From: an uncultured Pelagibacteraceae bacterium
GTDB taxonomy: Bacteria > Pseudomonadota > Alphaproteobacteria > Pelagibacterales > Pelagibacteraceae
Direction: 5' to 3'
Assembly: GCA_913045275.1 (NCBI GenBank)
Contig: CAJWPG010000006.1
Span: 1 to 53,058 of the forward strand
DNA: 53,058 nucleotides
This document shows positions 1 through 7,421 of the stretch, one piece after another; the first letter of the stretch is position 1; each line of letters starts with the position of its first letter. A program made the position numbers and the translations under genes. The notes beneath the pieces were generated by a model. That model made no database searches, was not told where the DNA came from, and saw nothing but the letters and a program-made list of their open reading frames with translations.

Positions 1-2
1 TA

Positions 3-434
3 CCAGGTAGCTATGCTTCATTAGTAACAACTATATTTTTATTCTTTTTATTTCACGTATTTAATTTTTCACCAAATATAGTTTTAATTGGAGTTATAGT
101 TGTATTTATAATTTCTCTTTACGCTGTAAATATTTTTATTAAAGACTTAGATAATAAAGATCCAAAAGAAGTGGTAATTGATGAATTTATAGGACAATCT
201 ATACCTATATGTCTTTATGAAATCGCCCACGAAGGAGCAAAAGAAACCGGTCAAGTATTAACTTTTTATTTCATAATGTTTATTCTATTTAGAATTTTTG
301 ACATCATTAAACCCTACCCTGTTAGCTATTATGATAAAAACTTTAAAAATAGTTTTGGCGTTATTATGGATGATGTCTGTGCTGGATTATATGTTGTTGC
401 TGTTCTTGTTTTATATATGGTGATTACTTCATGA
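3..434 (+). CDS. pgpA: Phosphatidylglycerophosphatase A, 3' part (5' end outside window)
   Basis: The open frame runs in from the left window edge without a start, so only the C-terminal ~143 residues are present. PgpA removes the phosphate from phosphatidylglycerophosphate to make phosphatidylglycerol in the inner membrane. The family signature DPKEVVIDEFIGQ is present, followed by a segment with FRIFDIIKPYP, which matches the conserved FRxFDxxKPxP motif. Hydrophobic stretches lie before the signature and at the very C-terminus (VVAVLVLYMVI), as expected of a membrane enzyme. The stop codon overlaps the start of the next gene as ATGA, suggesting translational coupling. Family assignment is firm; total length cannot be judged. 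Confidence 0.9.
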   Translation, partial: PGSYASLVTTIFLFFLFHVFNFSPNIVLIGVIVVFIISLYAVNIFIKDLDNKDPKEVVIDEFIGQSIPICLYEIAHEGAKETGQVLTFYFIMFILFRIFDIIKPYPVSYYDKNFKNSFGVIMDDVCAGLYVVAVLVLYMVITS

Positions 435-904
435 AAAAACTATCTCAAAAAATAGTTAAATTATTAATTAAAAAGAAGCTAAAAATTTCTTTTGCAGAGT
501 CTTGTACAGGTGGTTTACTTTCAAGTGCAATAACTTCAATTAGTGGTTCTTCAAAGGTTTTTACTCTTGGATTAGTTACTTATTCAAATCAAGAAAAAAT
601 TAACATTCTTAAAGTTCATAAAAGAATAATAATGAAACATGGTGCTGTAAGTTATGAAACTTGTTTATCTATGGTTAAAAATTTAAACAAAATTAGCAAA
701 ACTAATATTTCTGTCTCAATAACTGGTGTTGCTGGACCTAAAGGTGGTACTAAGCAAAAACCTGTTGGTTTAGTCTTTATAGGCATAAAAAAAGGCAACA
801 AAACTTTGGTTAAAAAATGCCTATTCAAAAATAAAAACAGAAACTCAATTCAAAGATCTACGGTGAATAAAGCTTTAAATTTAATTTTAAGTTTTGCTAA
901 ATAG
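431..904 (+). CDS. pncC: Nicotinamide-nucleotide amidohydrolase (CinA C-terminal domain protein)
   Basis: This 157-residue protein is the stand-alone CinA C-terminal domain, without the N-terminal MoaB/COG1058 domain. Such proteins deamidate nicotinamide mononucleotide to nicotinate mononucleotide in the pyridine nucleotide cycle. Family motifs seen are FAESCTGGLLSSAITSISGS near residue 20, GAVSYET in the middle, and SITGVAGPKGGTKQKPVGLV near residue 96. It starts with ATG inside the pgpA stop (ATGA overlap), and pgpA-cinA is a common alphaproteobacterial pair. Its 3' end overlaps the convergent ratA-like gene by 18 bp, so no terminator lies between them. The biochemical role is inferred from the family. 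Confidence 0.9.
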   Translation: MKKLSQKIVKLLIKKKLKISFAESCTGGLLSSAITSISGSSKVFTLGLVTYSNQEKINILKVHKRIIMKHGAVSYETCLSMVKNLNKISKTNISVSITGVAGPKGGTKQKPVGLVFIGIKKGNKTLVKKCLFKNKNRNSIQRSTVNKALNLILSFAK

Positions 905-1336
905 ATCTTCTGCCCTTTTTTGAAAAGCATCAGCTATTTTGTCTAATCCAAACTGGAAAGATTTAGTCATGACTATATTTAAAAAATCATTTTTTAATTC
1001 AAAATCAACTTCAAATGAAATTTCAGTAACTTTGTCTTCTTCTTTAAAATACCATTTATTTTCTAGATATTTTAATGGTCCATCAAGATTAGTTACATAA
1101 ATAGAATCTTTTTTTTTATTAAATTTCACATCACTTTTATAAGTATCTTTAAAAGGCCCTTTTCCAATAGTTAGATCAGCAACTATTAATAATAAGTCAT
1201 CCTTCTCATTTCTTTCATAAACTTTTGAATCTAAACAGAATGGAACAAAATCTGGATATTTTTCTATATCAAGAACAAGATCTATTAACTGTTCTTTTTT
1301 ACATTCGATTAATCGTTTAACTGATGCTTTGGCCAC
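887..1336 (-). CDS. RatA/COQ10-family START-domain protein
   Basis: This 149-residue protein belongs to the polyketide cyclase/START-like family annotated as RatA toxin in E. coli and as COQ10, a ubiquinone-binding protein, in alphaproteobacteria and mitochondria. The N-terminal pattern [15 protein letters not shown] is the hallmark. In this lineage a ubiquinone-chaperone role is likelier than a toxin role, because no RatB-like partner is adjacent and the gene sits behind lipA as in many alphaproteobacteria. The start appears to be GTG (1334-1336), since no in-frame ATG fits. It overlaps lipA by 20 bp and the convergent pncC by 18 bp. The family is secure; the function is inferred. Confidence 0.87.
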   Translation of the reverse strand: MAKASVKRLIECKKEQLIDLVLDIEKYPDFVPFCLDSKVYERNEKDDLLLIVADLTIGKGPFKDTYKSDVKFNKKKDSIYVTNLDGPLKYLENKWYFKEEDKVTEISFEVDFELKNDFLNIVMTKSFQFGLDKIADAFQKRAEDLFSKT

Positions 1337-2267
1337 TAGTCTGATTTATTCTATTTTTTTGAAGAACGGCAAAATCTTCATCGGCATGATAAGAAGATCT
1401 TGTTAGTGGTGATGAAGAAACTAATAAAAATCCTTTTGATACAGCTATTGTTTTTAATTCATCAAATTCTTCAGGTTTGTAATATCTGTCTAGAGGATGA
1501 TGTTTGGCAGAAGGTTGTAAATATTGTCCTATGGTTAAAAAATCAACTTCAGCAGATCTTAAATCATCCATAACTTGTAAAATTTCATCTTTGTTTTCAC
1601 CTAGTCCAACCATTATCCCTGATTTTGTAAAAATATTTTTATTTATCTTTTTTACGTTCTTTAAAAGTTCAACCGAAGCAAAATATCTAGACCCAGGCCG
1701 AACTTGTCTATAAAGTCCTGGTACAGTTTCAATATTATGATTAAAAACATCAGGAGCTGCTTCAACTACTTTTTTATATGACTCACCTTTCCTTAAAAAG
1801 TCAGGTGTAAGCACTTCTATCGTTGTTGAAGAATTTAGTTTTTTTATTTCATTTATTACTTCAAAAAAATGATTAGCACCTCCATCATTAAGGTCATCTC
1901 TATCAACAGATGTAATTACTGCGTGTTTTAAATTTAGCTTTTTAACAGCATTTGCAATTTTATACGATTCGAATGGATCGAGAGATTTAGGTTTTCCAGT
2001 TATTACATCACAAAATGCACAAGCTCTAGTGCATGTGTTGCCCATAATTAAAAAAGTAGCATGTCTCTTGCTCCAACATTCTGTTATATTTGGACAATTT
2101 GCTTCCTGGCATACTGTTGCCAAATTATTTTTGTTAACTATTGTTTTTGTTAAGAAAAATTCTTTACTATTTGAAAGTTTAGATCTTATCCAATCAGGTT
2201 TTTTTTTAATTGGATTTATTGGTTTATTAATTTTTTCAGGATGTCGAGGTCTATTTCTTTTTTCCAT
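1317..2267 (-). CDS. lipA: Lipoyl synthase
   Basis: This radical-SAM enzyme inserts two sulfurs into protein-bound octanoyl groups to form the lipoyl cofactor of 2-oxoacid dehydrogenases and the glycine cleavage system. At 316 residues it is normal length. The auxiliary cluster motif C-x4-C-x5-C is seen at Cys53, Cys58 and Cys64. The radical-SAM motif C-x3-C-x2-C is at Cys79, Cys83 and Cys86. The conserved C-terminal RSSYHA supplies the serine ligand of the auxiliary cluster. It overlaps ftsB upstream by 17 bp and the ratA-like gene downstream by 20 bp. In larger alphaproteobacteria the pyruvate dehydrogenase genes, whose products carry lipoate, usually sit just upstream; here they are absent. 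Confidence 0.97.
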   Translation of the reverse strand: MEKRNRPRHPEKINKPINPIKKKPDWIRSKLSNSKEFFLTKTIVNKNNLATVCQEANCPNITECWSKRHATFLIMGNTCTRACAFCDVITGKPKSLDPFESYKIANAVKKLNLKHAVITSVDRDDLNDGGANHFFEVINEIKKLNSSTTIEVLTPDFLRKGESYKKVVEAAPDVFNHNIETVPGLYRQVRPGSRYFASVELLKNVKKINKNIFTKSGIMVGLGENKDEILQVMDDLRSAEVDFLTIGQYLQPSAKHHPLDRYYKPEEFDELKTIAVSKGFLLVSSSPLTRSSYHADEDFAVLQKNRINQTSGQSIS

Positions 2268-2559
2268 TATCTTTTATAATATAAGTAGTCTCACCTTCTT
2301 TTCCAAATAAAAATTTTTCTCTTATTAAAATTTCAATAAAATCTAAATCAATATTATCAGTTAATAGTGAATTTTTATGTTCCAAATTTACTATTTTTTC
2401 GCTGAGTTCTTTTTGATCTATTTCAAGTTTGTTATAAAAATCTTTTTTTTCAAAATAAGAAATTAAACCTCTATTGCCTTCTAACAAATTAAAGAAAAAA
2501 TAAATAATTAGAAATGTTATAATAAGTATGAAGTAATTCTTTTTTAACTTATCTATCAT
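2251..2559 (-). CDS. ftsB: Septum formation initiator FtsB/DivIC family
   Basis: This is a 102-residue single-pass membrane protein. A short basic N-terminus (MIDKLKKN) is followed by a transmembrane helix at about residues 8-26, then a coiled-coil-like stretch rich in Glu, Lys and Leu ([16 protein letters not shown]) and a short C-terminal part. FtsB/DivIC proteins join FtsL and FtsQ in the divisome and help activate septal peptidoglycan synthesis. The position directly after eno (1-bp overlap) is the standard proteobacterial eno-ftsB arrangement and supports a call that sequence alone would leave moderate. It overlaps lipA by 17 bp. Confidence 0.85.
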   Translation of the reverse strand: MIDKLKKNYFILIITFLIIYFFFNLLEGNRGLISYFEKKDFYNKLEIDQKELSEKIVNLEHKNSLLTDNIDLDFIEILIREKFLFGKEGETTYIIKDNGKKK

Positions 2560-3818
2560 TAAGTAACTTTATTCATTTTAGAAGATTTTCCAAGTTCCTC
2601 TTCTATACGAATAAGTTGATTATATTTTGATACTCTTTCTGATCTGGCTAAAGAGCCAGTCTTAATTTGATTAGAATCGGTTCCAACGGCTAAATCAGCA
2701 ATAAAAGTATCTTCACTATCTCCCGATCTATGTGAAATAATTGTTTTATAGCCAATTAATTGCGCAAATTTAATAACTTCTAAAGTTTCAGTAACTGTTC
2801 CTATTTGGTTTAATTTAATCAATATTGAATTTGCAGATAAATTTAAAAAACCTATTTTCAATCTCTCAAGATTAGTAACAAAAAGGTCGTCTCCAACAAT
2901 TTGGATCTTATTTTTTGTTTTGGTTAAAAATTTAGTCCATGCGGACCAATCATTTTCGCCAAAAGGATCTTCAATAGATTTTATCTTATATTTATTAATT
3001 AAATTGAGATATTTTTTAATTGATTGATCAACTGATATATATTTTTTAGAATGAATTGAATATTTGTTCTTTTTTATTAATTCGTTAGCCGCAACATCAA
3101 GGCATATGGATACTTCTTTTCCGTTTGTAAATCCTGCTTTTTTTATAGCTTGCACTATAAGTCTTAAAGCACTTTCGTTATCACTTATCATTGGAGCAAA
3201 TCCGCCTTCGTCTCCTACTGAAGTTGAGTGACCCATTTTTTTAATAAGAGATCTTAAACTGTTAATTACAAGGAAACATATTCTTACTCCTTCAGCAAAA
3301 GATTTTACATTATCAGGCCTGATCATAAATTCTTGAATACGGAGACCGTTATTTGCATGCGCTCCTCCATTAATTATATTCATTAAAGGATAAGGAAGTT
3401 TAAAATTTTTCTTAACAATAAAACTTTTATAAAGGGGTATCTTTTTAATTTTGGATGATAATTTTTTAACAGCCATTGATATAGCTAGTATAGCATTAGC
3501 ACCTATTTTACTTTTTTGTTTAGTTCCATCTAGTTTTATTAAAATATGATCTATTCTTTCTTGGTTGTGGATATTTTGATTTTTTAATTTTTTAGATATT
3601 TCTTTGTTTATAAAAGAGACAGGTTTAAAAACACTTTTTCCTAAATATTTTTTGTTTGATTTGTCTCTTTTTTCATAAGCTTCATAAGTTCCTGTAGATG
3701 CTCCTGATGGACAAATAGAAGATGCACTTAAATTTTTTGAGAAAACTTCAGCCTCAATCGTTGGGTTTCCTCTACTATCAAAAACTTGTCTTGCTATAAC
3801 TTTGGTGATTTTGCTCAT
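2559..3818 (-). CDS. eno: Enolase
   Basis: Enolase interconverts 2-phosphoglycerate and phosphoenolpyruvate in glycolysis and gluconeogenesis. The 419-residue length is normal. Visible family elements are the mobile loop PSGASTG, the substrate histidine region NGGAHANNGLRIQEFMI, the catalytic glutamate in GDEGGFAP, the metal ligands in LDVAANE, SIEDPFGENDW and GDDLF, the catalytic lysine in ILIKLNQIGT, and SHRSGDSEDTFIADLAVG. The loop and histidine motifs differ slightly from textbook versions, but all catalytic positions appear present. It lies 3 bp after kdsA and overlaps ftsB by one base, so it is part of a tpiA-to-ratA transcription run. Confidence 0.97.
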   Translation of the reverse strand: MSKITKVIARQVFDSRGNPTIEAEVFSKNLSASSICPSGASTGTYEAYEKRDKSNKKYLGKSVFKPVSFINKEISKKLKNQNIHNQERIDHILIKLDGTKQKSKIGANAILAISMAVKKLSSKIKKIPLYKSFIVKKNFKLPYPLMNIINGGAHANNGLRIQEFMIRPDNVKSFAEGVRICFLVINSLRSLIKKMGHSTSVGDEGGFAPMISDNESALRLIVQAIKKAGFTNGKEVSICLDVAANELIKKNKYSIHSKKYISVDQSIKKYLNLINKYKIKSIEDPFGENDWSAWTKFLTKTKNKIQIVGDDLFVTNLERLKIGFLNLSANSILIKLNQIGTVTETLEVIKFAQLIGYKTIISHRSGDSEDTFIADLAVGTDSNQIKTGSLARSERVSKYNQLIRIEEELGKSSKMNKVT

Positions 3819-3821
3819 TAA

Positions 3822-4646
3822 TTATTTTTTAATTAATTTATCAATTTCTACTATTTGATTAATTAATGCGTCCAATTTATTCAATGGAACCATATTAGGT
3901 CCATCTGAAGGTGCATTATCTGGATCTTGGTGAGTTTCTAAAAAAATAGCCGCTACTCCAACTGCTGTAGCTGCTCTAGATAAGTATTCAACAAATTCTC
4001 TTTGACCACCACTTTGTTCTCCTAAGCCTCCAGGTTGTTGGACTGAATGTGTTGCATCAAATACTATTGGATATCCATTTTTTGCCATTATAGGAATTGA
4101 TCTCATATCTGATACTAAAGTGTTATAACCAAAACTTGCACCTCGTTCCGTTACTAAAATATTATCATTACCTGAATCAGATATTTTTTTTGTAACGTAA
4201 ACCATGTCCCATGGTGCTAAAAATTGACCTTTTTTTATATTTATAATTTTATTTGTTTTTGCGGATGCTATTAATAAATCAGTTTGTCTACATAAAAATG
4301 CTGGTATCTGTAAAACATCAATATGAGGCGCTACAACAGAACATTGTTGTTCATTATGCACATCTGTTAGAATTGGAATATTTAATTCTTTTTTAATTTT
4401 ATCAAATACAGGTAAAGATTTTTCTAATCCTGCTCCCCTATTTCCTTTAATACTAGTTCTATTGGCTTTATCAAAAGAAGTTTTATAAATAAATCCAATA
4501 CTATATTTTGATGCAATTTCTTTAATTTTTCCGGCCATGTCCATAGCATGCTGTTCGGTTTCAAGTTGACAAGGACCAGCTATTAAACAAATTCTATTTT
4601 TGTTTGATATTTCTATACCATTACAATTGACTATTTTATTTTCCAT
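3822..4646 (-). CDS. kdsA: 3-deoxy-8-phosphooctulonate (Kdo-8-P) synthase
   Basis: KdsA condenses phosphoenolpyruvate with arabinose 5-phosphate to make Kdo-8-phosphate, precursor of the inner core sugar of lipopolysaccharide. The 274-residue length is typical. Recognisable motifs are AGPCQLET near the N-terminus, YKTSFDKANRTS, GLEKSLPVFDKIK, LTDVH, LQIPAFLCRQTDLL, VFDATHSVQQPGG and the C-terminal HQDPDNAPSDGPNM. The start overlaps the end of pyrG by 11 bp. The pyrG-kdsA pairing is common: CTP made by PyrG is later used to activate Kdo. Its presence, with the lpx genes downstream in the window, indicates a lipid A-Kdo outer membrane. Confidence 0.97.
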   Translation of the reverse strand: MENKIVNCNGIEISNKNRICLIAGPCQLETEQHAMDMAGKIKEIASKYSIGFIYKTSFDKANRTSIKGNRGAGLEKSLPVFDKIKKELNIPILTDVHNEQQCSVVAPHIDVLQIPAFLCRQTDLLIASAKTNKIINIKKGQFLAPWDMVYVTKKISDSGNDNILVTERGASFGYNTLVSDMRSIPIMAKNGYPIVFDATHSVQQPGGLGEQSGGQREFVEYLSRAATAVGVAAIFLETHQDPDNAPSDGPNMVPLNKLDALINQIVEIDKLIKK

Positions 4647-6258
4647 TAAATGATTTTGCTGCCTTAATAAATGAAGAGAATAATGGATGCGGTGATAAAG
4701 GTCTAGATTTAAATTCTGGATGAAATTGAACGCCTATAAACCATGGATGATTTTTAAGCTCTATAATTTCTGGTAAATTATTATCTGGTGACATTCCTGA
4801 AAAAATTAATCCTTTTCTTTCAAATTGATTTTTAAGATTGTTGTTAACTTCATATCTATGTCTATGTCTTTCTTTAATTGAATTTGATTTATAGATTTTT
4901 TTTATGGCAGAATTATTTCTTAATTTAGCCTCATATAAGCCTAATCTCATTGTTCCACCTAAATCTTTATCAGTACCTTTGATAATTTTTCCATCTTTAT
5001 TCCATTCATTAATTAAACCTACCACTGGGTAACAGTTTATATCTAATTCAGTTGAGCCTGCTTTTTTTATTTTTAGTTTGTTTCGTGCATATTCAATAAT
5101 TGCCATTTGCATTCCAAAACATATTCCTAAAAATGGTATTTTTCTTTCTCTAGCATATTTTATTGCAGAAATTTTTCCTTCTGTTCCTCTTTTACCAAAT
5201 CCACCAGGTATTAATAATCCAGAAACATTCTTAAGTTTTTCTGTTATTTGATTGGGTTTTAGCTTGTCAGATTCAATTCGCACCAAATTTACTTTAATTT
5301 TGTTTGAAATGCCTCCATGTGTAAGCGCCTCATCTAAAGATTTATAAGCATCTTTTAAATTTACATATTTTCCAATAATTGCAATATTAATTGTCTTTTT
5401 TGTATTTAAAGTAATTTTTGTAATTTTCTTCCATGGTAATAAATTTGCTCTTTTTTTGGATTTTAATTTAAAATAACTTAAAACTTGTTTATCAAGTTTT
5501 TGATTAAAAAAACTAATTGGTGCTTCGTAAATTGTTCTTACATCAACGGTTTCAATTACATTTTGAATAGGAACATTGCAAAATAAAGATATTTTCTTTC
5601 TTTGATCTAACGGTATTGACTTTTGAGATCTACAAATAATTATGTCTGGCTGAATACCTATACTTCTTAATTCTTTAACCGAATGTTGGGTTGGCTTTGT
5701 TTTTATTTCATCAGAAGATTTCAAAAAAGGAACAAAAGTTAAATGAATAAATAATGTTTTTGATTTTCCATGTTCGTTTGAAAATTGTCTTATTGCTTCA
5801 ACAAATGGAAGACTCTCAATATCTCCTACGGTTCCACCAATTTCGCATATGACAAAATCTTCATTTGAAATATCTTTCTTAATAAATTCTTTAATTCTAT
5901 CTGTAATATGTGGAATTACTTGAACTGTTTTACCAAGATAACCTCCTCTTCTTTCTTTTTTAATTATGTCACTATAAATACGACCTGTTGTAATGTTGTC
6001 AGATTTTTTTGATGATATATTTGTAAATCTTTCATAATGACCTAAATCTAAATCGGTCTCAGCTCCATCGTCTGTTACAAAGACTTCTCCATGTTGAAAA
6101 GGACTCATTGTTCCTGGATCAACATTTAAATATGGATCCATTTTTCTTATTCTAACTTTATAACCTTGTGATTTTAATAAATAGGCTAGCGAAGCTGATG
6201 ATAATCCTTTTCCTAATGATGAAACCACGCCGCCAGTGACAAATATATATCGCGCCAT
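4636..6258 (-). CDS. pyrG: CTP synthase (glutamine hydrolysing)
   Basis: PyrG aminates UTP to CTP using ATP and glutamine. The 540-residue protein has the full two-domain layout. The N-terminal synthetase domain shows GGVVSSLGKG and CEIGGTVGDIESLPF. The C-terminal class I glutamine amidotransferase domain shows PGGFGKRG, the nucleophile Cys380 in GICFGMQ, and His513/Glu515 in GVQFHPEF. ATG is at 6256-6258. An 8-bp perfect inverted repeat lies only two bases upstream of it, in the 40-bp gap after secG, and could affect translation initiation. It overlaps kdsA by 11 bp. The assignment is certain. Confidence 0.98.
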   Translation of the reverse strand: MARYIFVTGGVVSSLGKGLSSASLAYLLKSQGYKVRIRKMDPYLNVDPGTMSPFQHGEVFVTDDGAETDLDLGHYERFTNISSKKSDNITTGRIYSDIIKKERRGGYLGKTVQVIPHITDRIKEFIKKDISNEDFVICEIGGTVGDIESLPFVEAIRQFSNEHGKSKTLFIHLTFVPFLKSSDEIKTKPTQHSVKELRSIGIQPDIIICRSQKSIPLDQRKKISLFCNVPIQNVIETVDVRTIYEAPISFFNQKLDKQVLSYFKLKSKKRANLLPWKKITKITLNTKKTINIAIIGKYVNLKDAYKSLDEALTHGGISNKIKVNLVRIESDKLKPNQITEKLKNVSGLLIPGGFGKRGTEGKISAIKYARERKIPFLGICFGMQMAIIEYARNKLKIKKAGSTELDINCYPVVGLINEWNKDGKIIKGTDKDLGGTMRLGLYEAKLRNNSAIKKIYKSNSIKERHRHRYEVNNNLKNQFERKGLIFSGMSPDNNLPEIIELKNHPWFIGVQFHPEFKSRPLSPHPLFSSFIKAAKSFNGK

Positions 6259-6260
6259 GG

Positions 6261-6283
6261 AATTATGTTATAGCCACATAATT
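6261..6283 (-). promoter_or_regulatory. Perfect inverted repeat (hairpin) abutting the pyrG start
   Basis: AATTATGT at 6261-6268 and ACATAATT at 6276-6283 are perfectly complementary over 8 bp, with a 7-nt loop. In the minus-strand mRNA the stem ends two bases before the pyrG ATG. No uridine run follows it, so it does not look like an intrinsic terminator of secG. It could modulate pyrG translation or simply be a chance AT-rich palindrome. Confidence 0.4.
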
Positions 6284-6298
6284 AAAAAATTAAAAGTA

Positions 6299-6601
6299 TT
6301 AATTTTTATCTTCTGGAACTTTTGGTGCATCATCTGTATTTTTCTCGATTTTATCGATTACAGATATTGTTGGGGTTAATTCACTTCTTGATAGTATTGT
6401 TAAAGTCAAGCTACAAAGTATAAATAACGTTGCAACAATTGCTGTTGCTTTTGTCAAAAAATTACCAGCTGATCTTGAAAACATAAAGTTATCTTGGGAA
6501 ACACCTATACCAAGTGCTCCTCCTTCAGATTTTTGAAACAAAACTAAAATAACCAAAATTATAGCAAGTATTATATTTATAATTAATATTGTATTTTCCA
6601 C
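6299..6601 (-). CDS. secG: Preprotein translocase subunit SecG
   Basis: SecG is the small non-essential subunit of the SecYEG inner-membrane channel. The 100-residue protein has the expected two hydrophobic helices (about residues 3-22 and 52-70), linked by the family motif VLFQKSEGGALGIG. After it come the SRSAGNFLTKATAIVATLF segment and a polar tail. The start codon appears to be GTG (6599-6601). The tpiA-secG-pyrG order is typical of alphaproteobacteria. It lies 5 bp after tpiA, so it is very probably cotranscribed with it. Confidence 0.93.
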   Translation of the reverse strand: MENTILIINIILAIILVILVLFQKSEGGALGIGVSQDNFMFSRSAGNFLTKATAIVATLFILCSLTLTILSRSELTPTISVIDKIEKNTDDAPKVPEDKN

Positions 6602-6606
6602 GAGGT

Positions 6607-7359
6607 CTAATTAATTGATTTTTTTATTATATCAATGAATTTTTTTGCACTTAAAGATGCTCCTCCAATAAGAAAACCATTTATCTCTTTTATTTGAGCT
6701 AGTTCCCTTACATTTTTGGGATTAACAGAACCTCCGTACAATATTTTGGTATTTATTGATTTTTTCAATTTAGCTAAAATTTTTTTAATATTATTTATAT
6801 TTCTACTTAATTCTGAATTTTTAGGAATTATACCCGTGCCAATAGACCAAACAGGTTCATATGCTATTATAATATTTTCAAATTTTTTAGTTCCTTTTAA
6901 GCCTTTAGTTAATTGTTTTTTTAATACTTTGTAAGTGTTTTTTTTTCTCTTCTCAGATAATTTTTCACCAATACAATAAATTATTATTAAATTTTCTTTT
7001 ATCGCTGAGTGTATTTTTTTATTTATAATTAAATCAGATTCTCCAGTATTTCTGTTTTCCGAATGTCCTAAAATAATATATTTTGCTCCAGTAGATTTAA
7101 TTAATTTTGCATTTATAGATCCTGTAAAAGCACCATAATCAGAATTTGAGTGACAGTTCTGAGCTCCTATAGATATATTTGATTTTTTTATATTATCATA
7201 AAAAGTTTTAAGCAAAGTATAAGGTGGACAATATATAATTTTGTGTTTTTTGTATTTTTTGAGTTTTGATAGACTTATTAAAGATGTGGAATTATCAATA
7301 TCCGCTTTATTTCCATACATTTTCCAATTTGCAACAAAATACATATTATTATTTGTCAT
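6607..7359 (-). CDS. tpiA: Triosephosphate isomerase
   Basis: TpiA interconverts dihydroxyacetone phosphate and glyceraldehyde 3-phosphate. The 250-residue length is typical of this TIM-barrel enzyme. Catalytic residues are visible: Lys13 in NWKM, His99 in ILGHSENR and Glu168 in AYEPVWSIGTG. The phosphate-binding GGSVNP and FLIGGASL segments are near the C-terminus. It is the first gene of the minus-strand run tpiA-secG-pyrG-kdsA-eno-ftsB-lipA. Its start faces the ppiD-like gene across a 62-bp divergent gap that must hold both promoters. I could not single out convincing -35/-10 boxes there. Confidence 0.97.
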   Translation of the reverse strand: MTNNNMYFVANWKMYGNKADIDNSTSLISLSKLKKYKKHKIIYCPPYTLLKTFYDNIKKSNISIGAQNCHSNSDYGAFTGSINAKLIKSTGAKYIILGHSENRNTGESDLIINKKIHSAIKENLIIIYCIGEKLSEKRKKNTYKVLKKQLTKGLKGTKKFENIIIAYEPVWSIGTGIIPKNSELSRNINNIKKILAKLKKSINTKILYGGSVNPKNVRELAQIKEINGFLIGGASLSAKKFIDIIKKSIN

Positions 7360-7421
7360 AAAGATTAATTTAATTTATAGGTTTGTTTTTTATAGTTCAA
7401 TAAATAAACAATTTAAAGAAT

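Noticed and set aside
887-1336. RatA toxin of a toxin-antitoxin system
   Set aside because: No RatB-type partner gene is adjacent. The position after lipA and the alphaproteobacterial context favour a COQ10-like ubiquinone-binding role.
2029-2310. 93-residue open frame on the plus strand
   Set aside because: It lies antisense to lipA and ftsB, which are certain genes, and shows no family motif; it is a shadow frame.
7360-7421. Specific divergent promoter boxes between tpiA and the ppiD-like gene
   Set aside because: Promoters must exist in these 62 bp, but several equally weak AT-rich matches occur and I could not pick one with any confidence.
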